Shown here one piece after another: positions 1-7,317 of a stretch of 12,099 nt of DNA (within the stretch, counting starts at the first letter, position 1; every line of letters starts with the position of its first letter). The stretch comes from Alphaproteobacteria bacterium (GTDB taxonomy: Bacteria; Pseudomonadota; Alphaproteobacteria; Acetobacterales; Acetobacteraceae). The DNA lies in the NCBI GenBank assembly GCA_026225015.1, contig JAMFRY010000195.1:1-12099 (forward strand). Direction: 5' to 3'. Made by a program: the position numbers and the translations under genes. The notes under the pieces are model-generated. The model was not told the DNA's origin and did no database searches. It saw only the letters and a program-made list of their open reading frames with translations.

Positions 1-1324
1 CGATGGCGTGCCGGTCGCCGCCGGGGATGTCGCCTATTACTTTCGCCTGGCCAAGGCACTGGGACCAAACTGGCCGGGATACGGCGCCGGCGGACTGCCC
101 GACATTGTCAAATCCCTGAAGGTGCTGAGTCCGGCACAGCTTGTCGTTACCACGACCCATCCTGTGAACCCGATCTGGTTCATTTTTAACGGGATCGCCG
201 GGCTGTCGCCACTGCCGGAGCATGTCTGGAAAAATTATACGCTTGACCAGATGCAGGATAAGCAAAGCTCGCCGGCATTTTTCAGTGTCGTTGACGGGCC
301 ATTGAAACTTGCACGGCTTGATGTCGGGCTCGATGCCGCCTTCGTGCCAAATCCGGCCTGGGAAGGAGCAAAATTGCATTTCTCGCGGCTGGTGTTCAGA
401 TTTCTGCAAGGAGATGGTGCTTCCGTGCAAGGGGTGGAATCGGGCGACCTGGATGAAGGGCAGCTCCCGAATGATCTGTACAATTCCATCCATCATTATC
501 CTGGCCTGCACGTCGAAGTGCTGCCGCAGACGACCTATCAAGATGTCATCTATGTGAACTTCAAAAACCCGAAAGTCGCGTTTTTCAACGATGTGCGGGT
601 ACGCGACGCCATGATCGATTCGATCGATCAAGAAGCCATCGTCAAAGATTACGCACATGGTCATGCCGACCCTTCTTACGGGCCGGTGCCGCTCAGCTTC
701 ACTCAATTTCTGACGCCGGAGATGCGAAAGGGTATCTACCCGGTGAGCTATGATCCGGCGAAGGCAATGGCCCTGCTGGAATCGGCCGGATGGAAGCTTG
801 GACGGGATGGGATTATGGTCAAGGATGGCAAACGGCTCTCCTTCGACTATCTGGAAGAGTCTGGAACCGATACGATTACTGAATTGGATGAGATCGTGCA
901 GCAGGATATGCGCAAGGTGGGCATCGAGATGAAACTTCGCCTGGTTGAGTTCAATCAGCTCCTGGCACTGATGAACGGGCCAGCAACCGGCTGGGAGGCG
1001 ACCGGTGTTGGACAGGGTGCCAATCCGTATCCTAGTGGAGAAGCTCAATTTGCAACCGGGGCTTTTCAGAATCGGGGGGGGTATTCCGACCCGAAAATGG
1101 ATGCGCTGATCAAGGCCAGCACGGATGAACCGGGGCTTCAACATCTCTACGATTATGAAACCTATCTCAGCGCGCAGCAGCCGGTAATTTTCGGCACACC
1201 GCGCACGCGTCCAACGATATTGGTAAATGACCGGCTGCATGGGATGGGAGATTTCCTAAATCCATTTACGGATTACTCGCCGGATGCGCTTTACTGCACC
1301 GCGCCGATGGGGGACAAATCATGA
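1..1324 (+). CDS. ABC transporter substrate-binding protein, family 5 (partial, 5' end missing)
   Basis: This is a periplasmic solute-binding protein of the Dpp/Opp/Nik type, which delivers a peptide-like or metal-chelate ligand to the permeases encoded next. The frame is open from base 2, reading DGVPVAAGDVAYYF, which matches the family's usual D-G-x-P-V-x-A-x-D-V stretch. The GTG at 8 is therefore internal, and the start and signal peptide lie to the left of the window. About 440 residues are visible, so perhaps 100 are missing from a usual length of 500-600. Further family signatures are the segment around FFNDVRVRDAMIDSIDQEAI (near 583-642), followed by GPVP, then YDPAKAMALLESAGW (near 748-792). 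The TGA stop at 1322-1324 overlaps the next gene's ATG at 1321. The gene looks somewhat less GC-rich than the permeases. The ligand cannot be deduced; dipeptides, oligopeptides, nickel chelates or opines all use this family. An eight-G run at 1074-1081 does not break the frame. Confidence 0.93.
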   Translation, partial: DGVPVAAGDVAYYFRLAKALGPNWPGYGAGGLPDIVKSLKVLSPAQLVVTTTHPVNPIWFIFNGIAGLSPLPEHVWKNYTLDQMQDKQSSPAFFSVVDGPLKLARLDVGLDAAFVPNPAWEGAKLHFSRLVFRFLQGDGASVQGVESGDLDEGQLPNDLYNSIHHYPGLHVEVLPQTTYQDVIYVNFKNPKVAFFNDVRVRDAMIDSIDQEAIVKDYAHGHADPSYGPVPLSFTQFLTPEMRKGIYPVSYDPAKAMALLESAGWKLGRDGIMVKDGKRLSFDYLEESGTDTITELDEIVQQDMRKVGIEMKLRLVEFNQLLALMNGPATGWEATGVGQGANPYPSGEAQFATGAFQNRGGYSDPKMDALIKASTDEPGLQHLYDYETYLSAQQPVIFGTPRTRPTILVNDRLHGMGDFLNPFTDYSPDALYCTAPMGDKS

Positions 1325-2274
1325 TCCGGATGATGGCATCCCGCCTGGCCTCCTCTACCCTTTCCATCGTCATCCTGGTGACCCTGGTGTTTTTCATGGT
1401 GCATCTGACACCCGGCGGCCCGGCCTATTCCATTCTGGGCCAGAAGGCGACGGCGGCATCTGTCGCGGAGGTGAATGCCAGGCTGGGGCTGAACGTTCCC
1501 ATCTGGCAGCAATATTTCCTATGGTGGTGGCATTTGCTGCATGGGCAGCTTGGCTATTCCTATCTGATCAGCCGGCCGGTGGGATCGCTGCTCTGGCAGT
1601 ACGAAATCAACACGCTGGTGTTCTATACGGTGTCGATCGTGGTGAGCACGGTGCTTTCGGTCATCCTCGGGCTGATCCAGGGCGTGTATTATGGGCGCTG
1701 GCCGGCGAAGCTGATCGGCGCATTTCAGCTTGGATTCTATGCGCTGCCGCCGTTTTTCGTCGCCGCCATGCTGGTGCTGTGGTTCGCCGTGGGCCTGAAA
1801 ATCCTGCCGGCAAATGGGATCGTGGATCTGCGGCTGGCCAATCCGGGCATCGGCAGCTACGCCGCGCATCTGGTCTTGCCGGTAGCCACAGTCACGCTGC
1901 TGACGGTGTGTTCGCTCTCGCGCTATTTCGGCGAGGCGGTGCATGAGGAGTTGGGCAAGGATTATGTCCGCACCGCCGCCGCGAAAGGCGTGACTTTTCC
2001 CACCATTCTGATCCGGCACGTGATGCGCAATGCGCTGCGGCCGCTGGTGACGATCCTGGGCCTCTCCTTCCCGTACATCTTTACTGGCGGCGTGATCGTA
2101 GAATCGGTGTTCAACTATCCCGGGCTGGGCTGGCTGATGTGGCGGTCGGCACTGTCGCAGGATTATCCGATATTGATTGCAATCGTGCTGATCATCGGCA
2201 TTCTTACGGTATTGGGCAATCTGCTGGCCGATCTGGTGAACGGAATGTTGGACCCGAGGGCAAGCTATGAGTGA
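1321..2274 (+). CDS. ABC transporter permease, DppB/OppB-like
   Basis: This is an inner-membrane permease of 317 residues, the usual length for DppB-type subunits. It forms half of the translocation channel with the DppC-like protein that follows. The N-terminus (MIRMMASRLASSTLSIVILV) gives a basic start and a first membrane helix, followed by the HLTPGGP stretch typical of this subfamily. Several further hydrophobic segments follow. The cytoplasmic EAA loop that docks on the ATPase is near residues 209-240 (EELGKDYVRTAAAKG, then RHVMRNALRP). The C-terminus, LLADLVNGMLDPRASYE, is the characteristic DPR ending of the family. The ATG at 1321 overlaps the preceding stop (ATGA) and the ORF ends at 2274, inside the next gene, so translation is probably coupled. 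The family and subunit assignment is firm; the substrate is not known. Confidence 0.96.
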   Translation: MIRMMASRLASSTLSIVILVTLVFFMVHLTPGGPAYSILGQKATAASVAEVNARLGLNVPIWQQYFLWWWHLLHGQLGYSYLISRPVGSLLWQYEINTLVFYTVSIVVSTVLSVILGLIQGVYYGRWPAKLIGAFQLGFYALPPFFVAAMLVLWFAVGLKILPANGIVDLRLANPGIGSYAAHLVLPVATVTLLTVCSLSRYFGEAVHEELGKDYVRTAAAKGVTFPTILIRHVMRNALRPLVTILGLSFPYIFTGGVIVESVFNYPGLGWLMWRSALSQDYPILIAIVLIIGILTVLGNLLADLVNGMLDPRASYE

Positions 2275-3151
2275 TCAATTGATGACCAAAGCAGTAGCCC
2301 AGCCCGGCATGCCCTCGGCGCGCATGGGGCGGCTCTTCGACTGGGCATCCGACCGCTCCACGCTGATTATCGGCCTAAGTTTGAGCGCAATCGTGCTGTT
2401 TCTGGGGTTCGTGGCCCCCTTTATCTATCCGGTGGACCCGTTCGCCATTCACCCGGATCATGCGCTGGAGGGCCCGAGCCGGTTGTTTCCGCTCGGCACG
2501 GATGAGCTGGGGCGCGATGAGTTGGCGCTGCTGCTCTCCGGCGGGCTGGCGACGCTGATCGTCTCGCTGCCCTCCGCCGTTCTCGCCTTTGTGGTTGGCG
2601 TGGCCTACGGGCTGGCCTCCGGGCTGGGGCCGGCCTGGCTGGACCGGTTGTTGATGCGGCTTTTGGATGCGGTGCTGGCGCTGCCGAGTTTGATCATCCT
2701 GCTGTTCTTCGCGTCCTTGGTGACGTTGACCAATACCAGTCTTATTCTCCTGCTGGGTTTCATCTCCTGGCCCTCGCTGGCGCGGCTGGTGCGCAATGAG
2801 ACGATGGCGCAGAAGGGCCGCGACTTTGTGCTGGCGACCGAGCAGCTGGGCGCCTCGCGTTTCTACATTGCGCGCGTGCATCTGCTGCGGGTGATGGCGC
2901 CGATATTGGTGGTGAACGGCACATTCATGGTGGGGGATGCGATTTTTGCGCTCTCTGCTTTAAGTTTTCTCGGCCTTGGCGTGCAGCCCCCGCAGGTGAG
3001 CTGGGGCAGCCTGCTGGAAACCGGGCTGGATATCATCGCGCTCGATCCGTGGTGGATGATCCTGCCGCCGGGCATCGTGGTGTTCGCGGCTCTGCTGGCG
3101 GCCTCGCTCACCGGGCAGGGGCTTTTGCTCCGCTGGGGCAACCGGCGATGA
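2267..3151 (+). CDS. ABC transporter permease, DppC/OppC-like
   Basis: This is the second inner-membrane permease, 294 residues, and partner of the DppB-like subunit. A short hydrophilic N-terminus leads into TM1 (residues about 32-53, IIGLSLSAIVLFLGFVAPFI). Next comes the diagnostic periplasmic motif PLGTDELGRDELALLLSGG, close to the classical GTDxxGRDxxSRxxxGxR. The EAA loop starts near residue 176 (RNETMAQKGRDFVLATEQLG). FLGLGVQPPQVSWGSLLETG near the C-terminus is also typical. The ATG at 2267 lies 8 bases inside the previous gene, and its TGA at 3149-3151 overlaps the ATG of the ATPase at 3148. The overlaps point to coordinated translation of one transporter. Longer frames on the opposite strand here are coding shadows. 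Confidence 0.96.
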   Translation: MSDQLMTKAVAQPGMPSARMGRLFDWASDRSTLIIGLSLSAIVLFLGFVAPFIYPVDPFAIHPDHALEGPSRLFPLGTDELGRDELALLLSGGLATLIVSLPSAVLAFVVGVAYGLASGLGPAWLDRLLMRLLDAVLALPSLIILLFFASLVTLTNTSLILLLGFISWPSLARLVRNETMAQKGRDFVLATEQLGASRFYIARVHLLRVMAPILVVNGTFMVGDAIFALSALSFLGLGVQPPQVSWGSLLETGLDIIALDPWWMILPPGIVVFAALLAASLTGQGLLLRWGNRR

Positions 3152-4989
3152 GCGCCGTGCTCCGGTTGGAAAACCTGTCTGTCTCCTTGACCCGCGGGCG
3201 CGGCAATGTGGCGATCCTGGATGAATTGAATCTGTCGGTAAATCGCGGCGAGATGCTGGCGCTGGTGGGCGAAAGCGGTTCCGGCAAAACCATCGCGGCG
3301 CTGAGCGTGATGCGACTGCTGCCGAAAGGAGCAAAAGTTTCCGGCGGTATCTGGCTGCGGGACGAAAATATTTTGCGCCGCGATGAGGCCGGGATGCGCA
3401 AGCTGCGGGGCCGCGATTTGGGCATGGTGTTCCAGAACCCGCTGGCGGCGCTGAATCCTTCGCGCACGGTGAGCCTGCAGATCGAGGAAGCGTGGCGTGT
3501 CCATAACGGCGGCAGCTCGAAGGCCGCGCGCGCCAGGGCGCTGGAATTGCTTGGAGAGGTTGGCATTCCGAATCCGGCGAGCCGGCTGGATGACTATCCG
3601 CACCAGTTCTCCGGCGGCATGCGCCAGCGTGTGATGATCGCGATGTCGCTGGCCTGCTCGCCGAAATTGCTGATCGCCGATGAGCCCACCACCGGGCTCG
3701 ACCCACTGGTGGCGCGCCAGATCATGGCGTTGATTGCGAGGCTGCGGCGCGAGCATGATATGGGCGTGCTGTTCGTCACCCATGATCTTTCGGTGGTGGA
3801 AGAACATGCCGATGCGATCCACGTGCTCTATGCCGGGCGCAGCGTGGAATGGGGGAAGGCGTCGGCGTTCTTCGGCCATCCCAGGCACCCGTATAGCGAG
3901 GCGCTGCTGGGCTCGGTGGCGCGGGTGGGCCAGGCAAGGTTGCAGAATATTCCGGGCAATTTGCCGGAGCCGGAAAGCCGGCCGCCGGGCTGCCGCTTCG
4001 CGCCGCGTTGCGACTATCGCCAGCCGGATTGCGAAGTTCTGCTCCCGCCGCCGGACAGTAATGGCGGCACAGCGGCGGCTTGTCTTTTCCCGTTGCCCGT
4101 CAATTCCAGGCCCGATATCTTTGCAATCGTTGAAAAGGGACCACCGATTTCCCGCAAGCCGCAGCTCGAAATAACGCATCTGGCGGTGAATTATGCGGCT
4201 GGCGGCGGATTGTTCAGCCGGGGTAAAAAATTCAAGGCGCTGCAAGAAATTACGCTGACCCTCGGCCAGGGCGAGTGCCTGGGCGTGGTGGGCGAGAGCG
4301 GCTCCGGCAAGTCCACTTTGGGCCGTGCGGTGCTGCAGATGATCGGCTATGACGGAAATATCGCTTTGGATGGCAAGGAGTTTTCCAAACTGGGCCGGGC
4401 CGAGAAGCGGGTGCAGCGGCGGCGCATCCAGGTGGTGTTCCAGGACCCCAGGGAATCGCTGAACCCCAGGATGCGCATCAAGGACATCATTGCCGAGCCT
4501 ATCCGGATGGTAGGCGCATCCGGATTGGCGCCGATTAAGCAGCTTGTGGCGAATCTGCTCGGCCGCGTTGGGTTGAACCCGGAAATCGGTGAGCTTCTGC
4601 CGGGCGATGTCTCCGGCGGGCAGGCGCAGCGGATCGCCATCGCCAGGGCGCTGGCGGCGGAGCCGGAAATCATCGTGCTGGATGAACCCACCTCCGCCTT
4701 GGATGTTTCCACCCAGGCAATGCTGCTAAACCTTCTTAAGGACCTCGCCATTGAAGGCGGGCTCTCCTATATTCTCATCAGCCATGACTTTGCGGTGGTC
4801 AGCTACATGGCTGACCGGATCGTGGTGCTGAAGGCGGGCCAGGTTGTCGAAGTGAACGATTCCGGCGCCATCATCACCGCCCCGCAAAACGACTATACCA
4901 AGGCGCTGGTGGATGCGGCGCCGCAGCTACGCGCATCGAACCGTGACTACAGGTTGCCGCAGCAAAATGTCACCGGCAGCGCAATTTAA
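3148..4989 (+). CDS. Peptide-type ABC transporter ATPase, fused DppD-DppF-like (two nucleotide-binding domains)
   Basis: This is a cytoplasmic ATPase of 613 residues with two complete nucleotide-binding domains, as in the fused GsiA/YejF type. Domain 1 has Walker A GESGSGKT (41-48), Q-loop Q96, signature SGGMR (155-159), Walker B LLIADEP (174-180) and switch His212. It is followed by the oligopeptide-family C-terminal extension with HPYSEALL and four cysteines (282, 288, 295, 312). Domain 2 has Walker A GESGSGKS (382-389), Q432, signature SGGQA (489-493), Walker B ending DE (512-513) and His546. All catalytic residues are present in both halves. I chose the ATG at 3148 because it gives the natural N-terminus MSAVLRLENLSV and overlaps the upstream TGA. 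The frame stays open upstream to 3049, but that would add 33 residues read out of frame through the DppC gene. It should power the two permeases encoded before it. Confidence 0.96.
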   Translation: MSAVLRLENLSVSLTRGRGNVAILDELNLSVNRGEMLALVGESGSGKTIAALSVMRLLPKGAKVSGGIWLRDENILRRDEAGMRKLRGRDLGMVFQNPLAALNPSRTVSLQIEEAWRVHNGGSSKAARARALELLGEVGIPNPASRLDDYPHQFSGGMRQRVMIAMSLACSPKLLIADEPTTGLDPLVARQIMALIARLRREHDMGVLFVTHDLSVVEEHADAIHVLYAGRSVEWGKASAFFGHPRHPYSEALLGSVARVGQARLQNIPGNLPEPESRPPGCRFAPRCDYRQPDCEVLLPPPDSNGGTAAACLFPLPVNSRPDIFAIVEKGPPISRKPQLEITHLAVNYAAGGGLFSRGKKFKALQEITLTLGQGECLGVVGESGSGKSTLGRAVLQMIGYDGNIALDGKEFSKLGRAEKRVQRRRIQVVFQDPRESLNPRMRIKDIIAEPIRMVGASGLAPIKQLVANLLGRVGLNPEIGELLPGDVSGGQAQRIAIARALAAEPEIIVLDEPTSALDVSTQAMLLNLLKDLAIEGGLSYILISHDFAVVSYMADRIVVLKAGQVVEVNDSGAIITAPQNDYTKALVDAAPQLRASNRDYRLPQQNVTGSAI

Positions 4990-4991
4990 GT

Positions 4992-4998
4992 GAAGGAG
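4992..4998 (+). promoter_or_regulatory. Shine-Dalgarno site for the ExbB-like gene
   Basis: GAAGGAG lies 7 nt upstream of the ATG at 5006, in the 16-nt gap after the ATPase gene. It is the strongest ribosome-binding site in the window. It marks ExbB as an independent translational start after the overlapping ABC genes, while still close enough to share their transcript. Confidence 0.8.
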
Positions 4999-5005
4999 AG
5001 TTAGA

Positions 5006-5686
5006 ATGAGCGAAATCATACGGCTGGTCGTCCTGACCGGCGGATTGCTGGCAATCATGCCGATCCTGCTGATCATCACGCTGGCGGTTTCGATCGAGCG
5101 GCTATGGTTTTTAAAACGCATCCTGCGGCAGGGCCGCGATGTGCATGACCGGCTGCGCCAGGTGCCTTACCAGAACATCCATGGGCTGCATGCAGTGGCG
5201 GACCAATCCGCTGACACCCTGCAAGGGCATCTGATCAACACCGCGATCGCCTCGCGCGGCGAAAGTGCTGAGGAGATGGAGAGCCATCTGGAGGAGGAGG
5301 TGCTGAATGCGATGCCAAAGATCAATCGGGGGCTCTGGATTCTGGACACCTCGGTAACCATCGCGCCGCTGCTTGGGCTGTTCGGAACGATCATCGGCAT
5401 GATCCAGGCGTTCAACGTGCTCTCGGCCAATGGCGGTCCTTCCAAGGTGACGGGCGGGATCGCCGATGCGCTGATCTCCACTGGCGCTGGTCTGCTGATC
5501 GCCATTATCGCGGTTTACTTCGTGAATTACTTCAATTCGCTCACCCGGCAGATCATGCATCAGCTGGAGCTGATCAAGCTGATCCTGATAAACCGCGTTC
5601 ATGGCAAGGGCCTGAACAGCGCGGGAGAACTCTCCCGCGGTGCCAAACTGCCGGCCGGATCGCGGCTGACCGCGGCGGAGGCGTAA
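5006..5686 (+). CDS. exbB: ExbB/TolQ-family proton channel subunit
   Basis: This is an inner-membrane motor protein of the MotA/TolQ/ExbB family, 226 residues, close to the family's usual length. With ExbD it converts the proton gradient into work on TonB, or TolQ-TolR does so on TolA. Three membrane segments are visible: residues about 9-31 (LAIMPILLIITLAVSIERLW), about 112-135 and about 155-178. The hallmark sequence LDTSVTIAPLLGLFGTIIGM covers the second; the third contains ALISTGAGLLIAIIAVYFVN. The cytoplasmic stretch between TM1 and TM2 carries the expected acidic helix ESAEEMESHLEEEV. It starts 16 nt after the ABC ATPase and ends 3 nt before the ExbD-like gene. ExbB is preferred over TolQ because no tolA, tolB or pal gene is near and an importer lies directly upstream. 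The exact paralogue remains an inference. Confidence 0.9.
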   Translation: MSEIIRLVVLTGGLLAIMPILLIITLAVSIERLWFLKRILRQGRDVHDRLRQVPYQNIHGLHAVADQSADTLQGHLINTAIASRGESAEEMESHLEEEVLNAMPKINRGLWILDTSVTIAPLLGLFGTIIGMIQAFNVLSANGGPSKVTGGIADALISTGAGLLIAIIAVYFVNYFNSLTRQIMHQLELIKLILINRVHGKGLNSAGELSRGAKLPAGSRLTAAEA

Positions 5687-5689
5687 CCA

Positions 5690-6094
5690 ATGCGCAAACG
5701 CCGCGACTTGATGGAGGCCAACCGCCCCAGGCTGGAAATCGTTCCGATGATCGACATCATGATGTTCCTTCTGGTGTTTTTCGTCATGATCGTGCTGCGG
5801 ATGATCCCGGATTCCGGCGTGACCTTGTCGCTGCCTGGCGCCTCCACCGCGCAGCAACTGCCGCATACGCAGGTGGTGATTATCATCGACGCGCAGGGCG
5901 TGCTGCATGTGAAGGACCAGGTGATGTCTCCGGACGAGCTCTCCACCTATCTGCAACAGGTGAAGAGCAGCCATGATACGGATGTGATCGTGGCGGGCGA
6001 CAAAGGCACCAAGCTGCAGCAATTGATGGATGTGATGGACATCGTGCGCAAGGATGGGATTACGGATATTGGGATTGCAACGAAGAATCAGTAG
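5690..6094 (+). CDS. exbD: ExbD/TolR-family motor subunit
   Basis: This is a single-pass inner-membrane protein of 134 residues, typical for ExbD. The cytoplasmic N-terminus (MRKRRDLMEANRPRLEI) leads into one membrane helix, VPMIDIMMFLLVFFVMIVLR. That helix holds Asp22, in the position of the membrane aspartate that carries protons in ExbD and TolR. The rest is a periplasmic domain with the family's VVIIIDAQGVLHVKDQVMS and DVIVAGDKGTKLQQLMDVMD segments. GGAGG at 5677-5681 lies 8 nt before the ATG, inside the end of the ExbB-like gene. The pair forms a complete proton motor, but the protein it drives (TonB or similar) is not in the window. Downstream is a non-coding region with a palindromic repeat, so the operon may end or be attenuated there. 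Confidence 0.92.
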   Translation: MRKRRDLMEANRPRLEIVPMIDIMMFLLVFFVMIVLRMIPDSGVTLSLPGASTAQQLPHTQVVIIIDAQGVLHVKDQVMSPDELSTYLQQVKSSHDTDVIVAGDKGTKLQQLMDVMDIVRKDGITDIGIATKNQ

Positions 6095-6097
6095 CAT

Positions 6098-6230
6098 GTA
6101 GGATGGGCGGAGGAGCCAAAGGTTCCAGCAAAACGAAGCTTGGTTGGAAAGGCTCCGGAGGGTGAGCGCAAGCGAAGCCCATCACTTTCCTGAACGGCGA
6201 TGGGCTTCGCTGCGCTCAACCCATCATACG
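6098..6230 (+). repeat. Palindromic dispersed repeat, copy 1 (REP/MITE-like, left arm interrupted)
   Basis: An inverted repeat lies in the 188-nt gap between exbD and the membrane fusion protein gene. The outer left end is GTAGGATGGG (6098-6107) and the inner left arm is 6161-6185, containing AGCGAAGCCCATCAC. Both pair with the right arm at 6198-6230, which contains GATGGGCTTCGCTGCGCTCA. About 53 nt (6108-6160) interrupt the left arm and carry a smaller hairpin of their own: GGAGCC at 6112-6117 pairs with GGCTCC at 6151-6156. The arm sequence is the same family as the copy at 10312-10390. No transposase is present, so any movement would need help in trans. The element could act as an RNA hairpin limiting read-through from exbD. 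The boundaries are approximate. Confidence 0.8.
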
Positions 6231-6249
6231 AAAACTACGCAGATCGTCT

Positions 6250-6254
6250 GGGAG
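6250..6254 (+). promoter_or_regulatory. Possible ribosome-binding site for a non-standard start of the fusion protein gene
   Basis: GGGAG lies 7 nt before an in-frame ATT at 6262, while the first in-frame ATG (6283) has no purine-rich site at a proper distance. If used, the extended start would add I-L-R-N-R-A-G, supplying the basic residues the signal peptide otherwise lacks. This is a tentative reading from spacing alone. Confidence 0.25.
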
Positions 6255-6282
6255 ACAAAGGATTTTACGCAACCGTGCTGGC

Positions 6283-7317
6283 ATGTTGGCGGTGCTGCAG
6301 ATGATGATCGGCGGTTTGGCTTATGGCCAGAGCGATGGTCTTCCCGCTGTGCATGCGGCGTCTCTGCGGGCAACGACATGGCGGGTCACCGAGCAGGTAC
6401 CGGCGATGGTGGATGCGGAGCAGAACGCGCAATTGGCGGCGCAGCTTGCGGGTCAGGTTGTTGCGGTGCCGTATTCGTCCGGCGAGCGGGTGGCGGCCGG
6501 TACGGTGCTGGTGAAACTCGATGATGGGCCGGAACAAGCGCAATTGGCGCTGGATCAGGCAAGGCTGGACCAGGCAAAGCGGGCTTTGGCGCGGGATGTG
6601 AAATTGCTCAAAATTGCCGGCGCGAGCGAAGCGCAGTTCGAACAGGCGCAGGCCGATCTGGCGGAGGCCACGGCGCAGGTGAAGCTGGATACAGCGACGT
6701 TGGCGCAATTGAATATCACCGCACCGTTCGATGGGACCCTCGGCATTCGCAAAATCTCCGAGGGCGATTACGTGCAGCCCGGGCAGTCCGTGGCGCAGCT
6801 GACGCAATCCGGGCCGTTGCGCGTGCTGTTCTCGGTGCCGCAGACCGAAGCGGGGGATTTGCAGCCCGGCGATGGGTTCAGCTTGACAGTTGCTGCATTG
6901 CCGGCGGGCGCTGGCACGTTCGGCGGCGGGATCACCGCGCTTAGCCCGCAATTGAACAGCGCGACCGATGCGCGCGATGTGGAGGGTAGGTTAAGCGGCG
7001 CCGCGCCGGGGTTGTTGCCGGGAATGGCTGGCATCGTCACCTTGCAGACCGGTGCGCCCGAGCCAGCGTTCATCCTGCCGGCCACGGCGCTGAATGACGA
7101 CACGCTGGGCCGCTTCATCTACGTGCTGGATGGCGGCGCCAACGGGCAGTTTACCGCGCGCGCCGTGTATGTTCAGGAATTCGCGCAATCGGGCGATGCT
7201 GCCGTGATCGGCGTGAACGGGCTCAAGGCCGGCGAGAACGTGGTGGCGGCAGGCGGCTTCAGGCTCAGCGATGGCGCCAACGTGACGCTGCTGGCCCCCA
7301 TGAACAGCGTGCCGTGA
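6283..7317 (+). CDS. RND efflux membrane fusion protein (HlyD/AcrA-type periplasmic adaptor)
   Basis: This is the periplasmic adaptor of a tripartite efflux pump, linking the inner-membrane RND pump to the outer-membrane channel. It has 344 residues, slightly short for the family. A short hydrophobic leader (MLAVLQMMIGGLAYGQ) without basic residues precedes the lipoyl half-motif LAGQVVAVPYSSGERVAAGT. An alpha-helical hairpin follows at about 84-140, rich in A, Q, L and D (LALDQARLDQAKRALARDVK). The second lipoyl half begins at TAPFDGTLGIRKISEGDYV (about 146-165), followed by a beta-barrel (LRVLFSVPQTEAGDL) and a membrane-proximal domain. The TGA at 7315-7317 overlaps the GTG start of the pump gene. 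The start is uncertain: 6283 is the first ATG in a frame open from 6166, and ATG 6301 is also possible. The substrate is unknown. Confidence 0.9.
   Translation: MLAVLQMMIGGLAYGQSDGLPAVHAASLRATTWRVTEQVPAMVDAEQNAQLAAQLAGQVVAVPYSSGERVAAGTVLVKLDDGPEQAQLALDQARLDQAKRALARDVKLLKIAGASEAQFEQAQADLAEATAQVKLDTATLAQLNITAPFDGTLGIRKISEGDYVQPGQSVAQLTQSGPLRVLFSVPQTEAGDLQPGDGFSLTVAALPAGAGTFGGGITALSPQLNSATDARDVEGRLSGAAPGLLPGMAGIVTLQTGAPEPAFILPATALNDDTLGRFIYVLDGGANGQFTARAVYVQEFAQSGDAAVIGVNGLKAGENVVAAGGFRLSDGANVTLLAPMNSVP

Noticed and set aside
3049..3147. Extended N-terminus of the fused ATPase
   Set aside because: The extra 33 residues would be read out of frame through DppC coding sequence. The ATG at 3148 fits the family N-terminus and the ATGA overlap.
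2863..4245. 460-residue open frame on the - strand
   Set aside because: It lies wholly opposite the DppC and ATPase genes, is rich in R, A, Q and H, shows no recognisable domain, and is explained by the GC-rich codon pattern of the true genes.
5111..6097. 328-residue open frame on the - strand opposite exbB-exbD
   Set aside because: It is histidine- and glutamine-rich with no family motif, while the + strand encodes two clear ExbB/ExbD proteins over the same bases.
6098..6230. Rho-independent terminator after exbD
   Set aside because: A hairpin is present but no U-rich tract follows it, and the same sequence occurs at 10312-10390 inside a reading frame, so it is better described as a dispersed repeat. 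Attenuation is still possible.
6144..6524. 126-residue + strand frame starting inside repeat copy 1
   Set aside because: It is translated from the repeat and then from the wrong frame of the fusion protein gene; the sequence has no family features.
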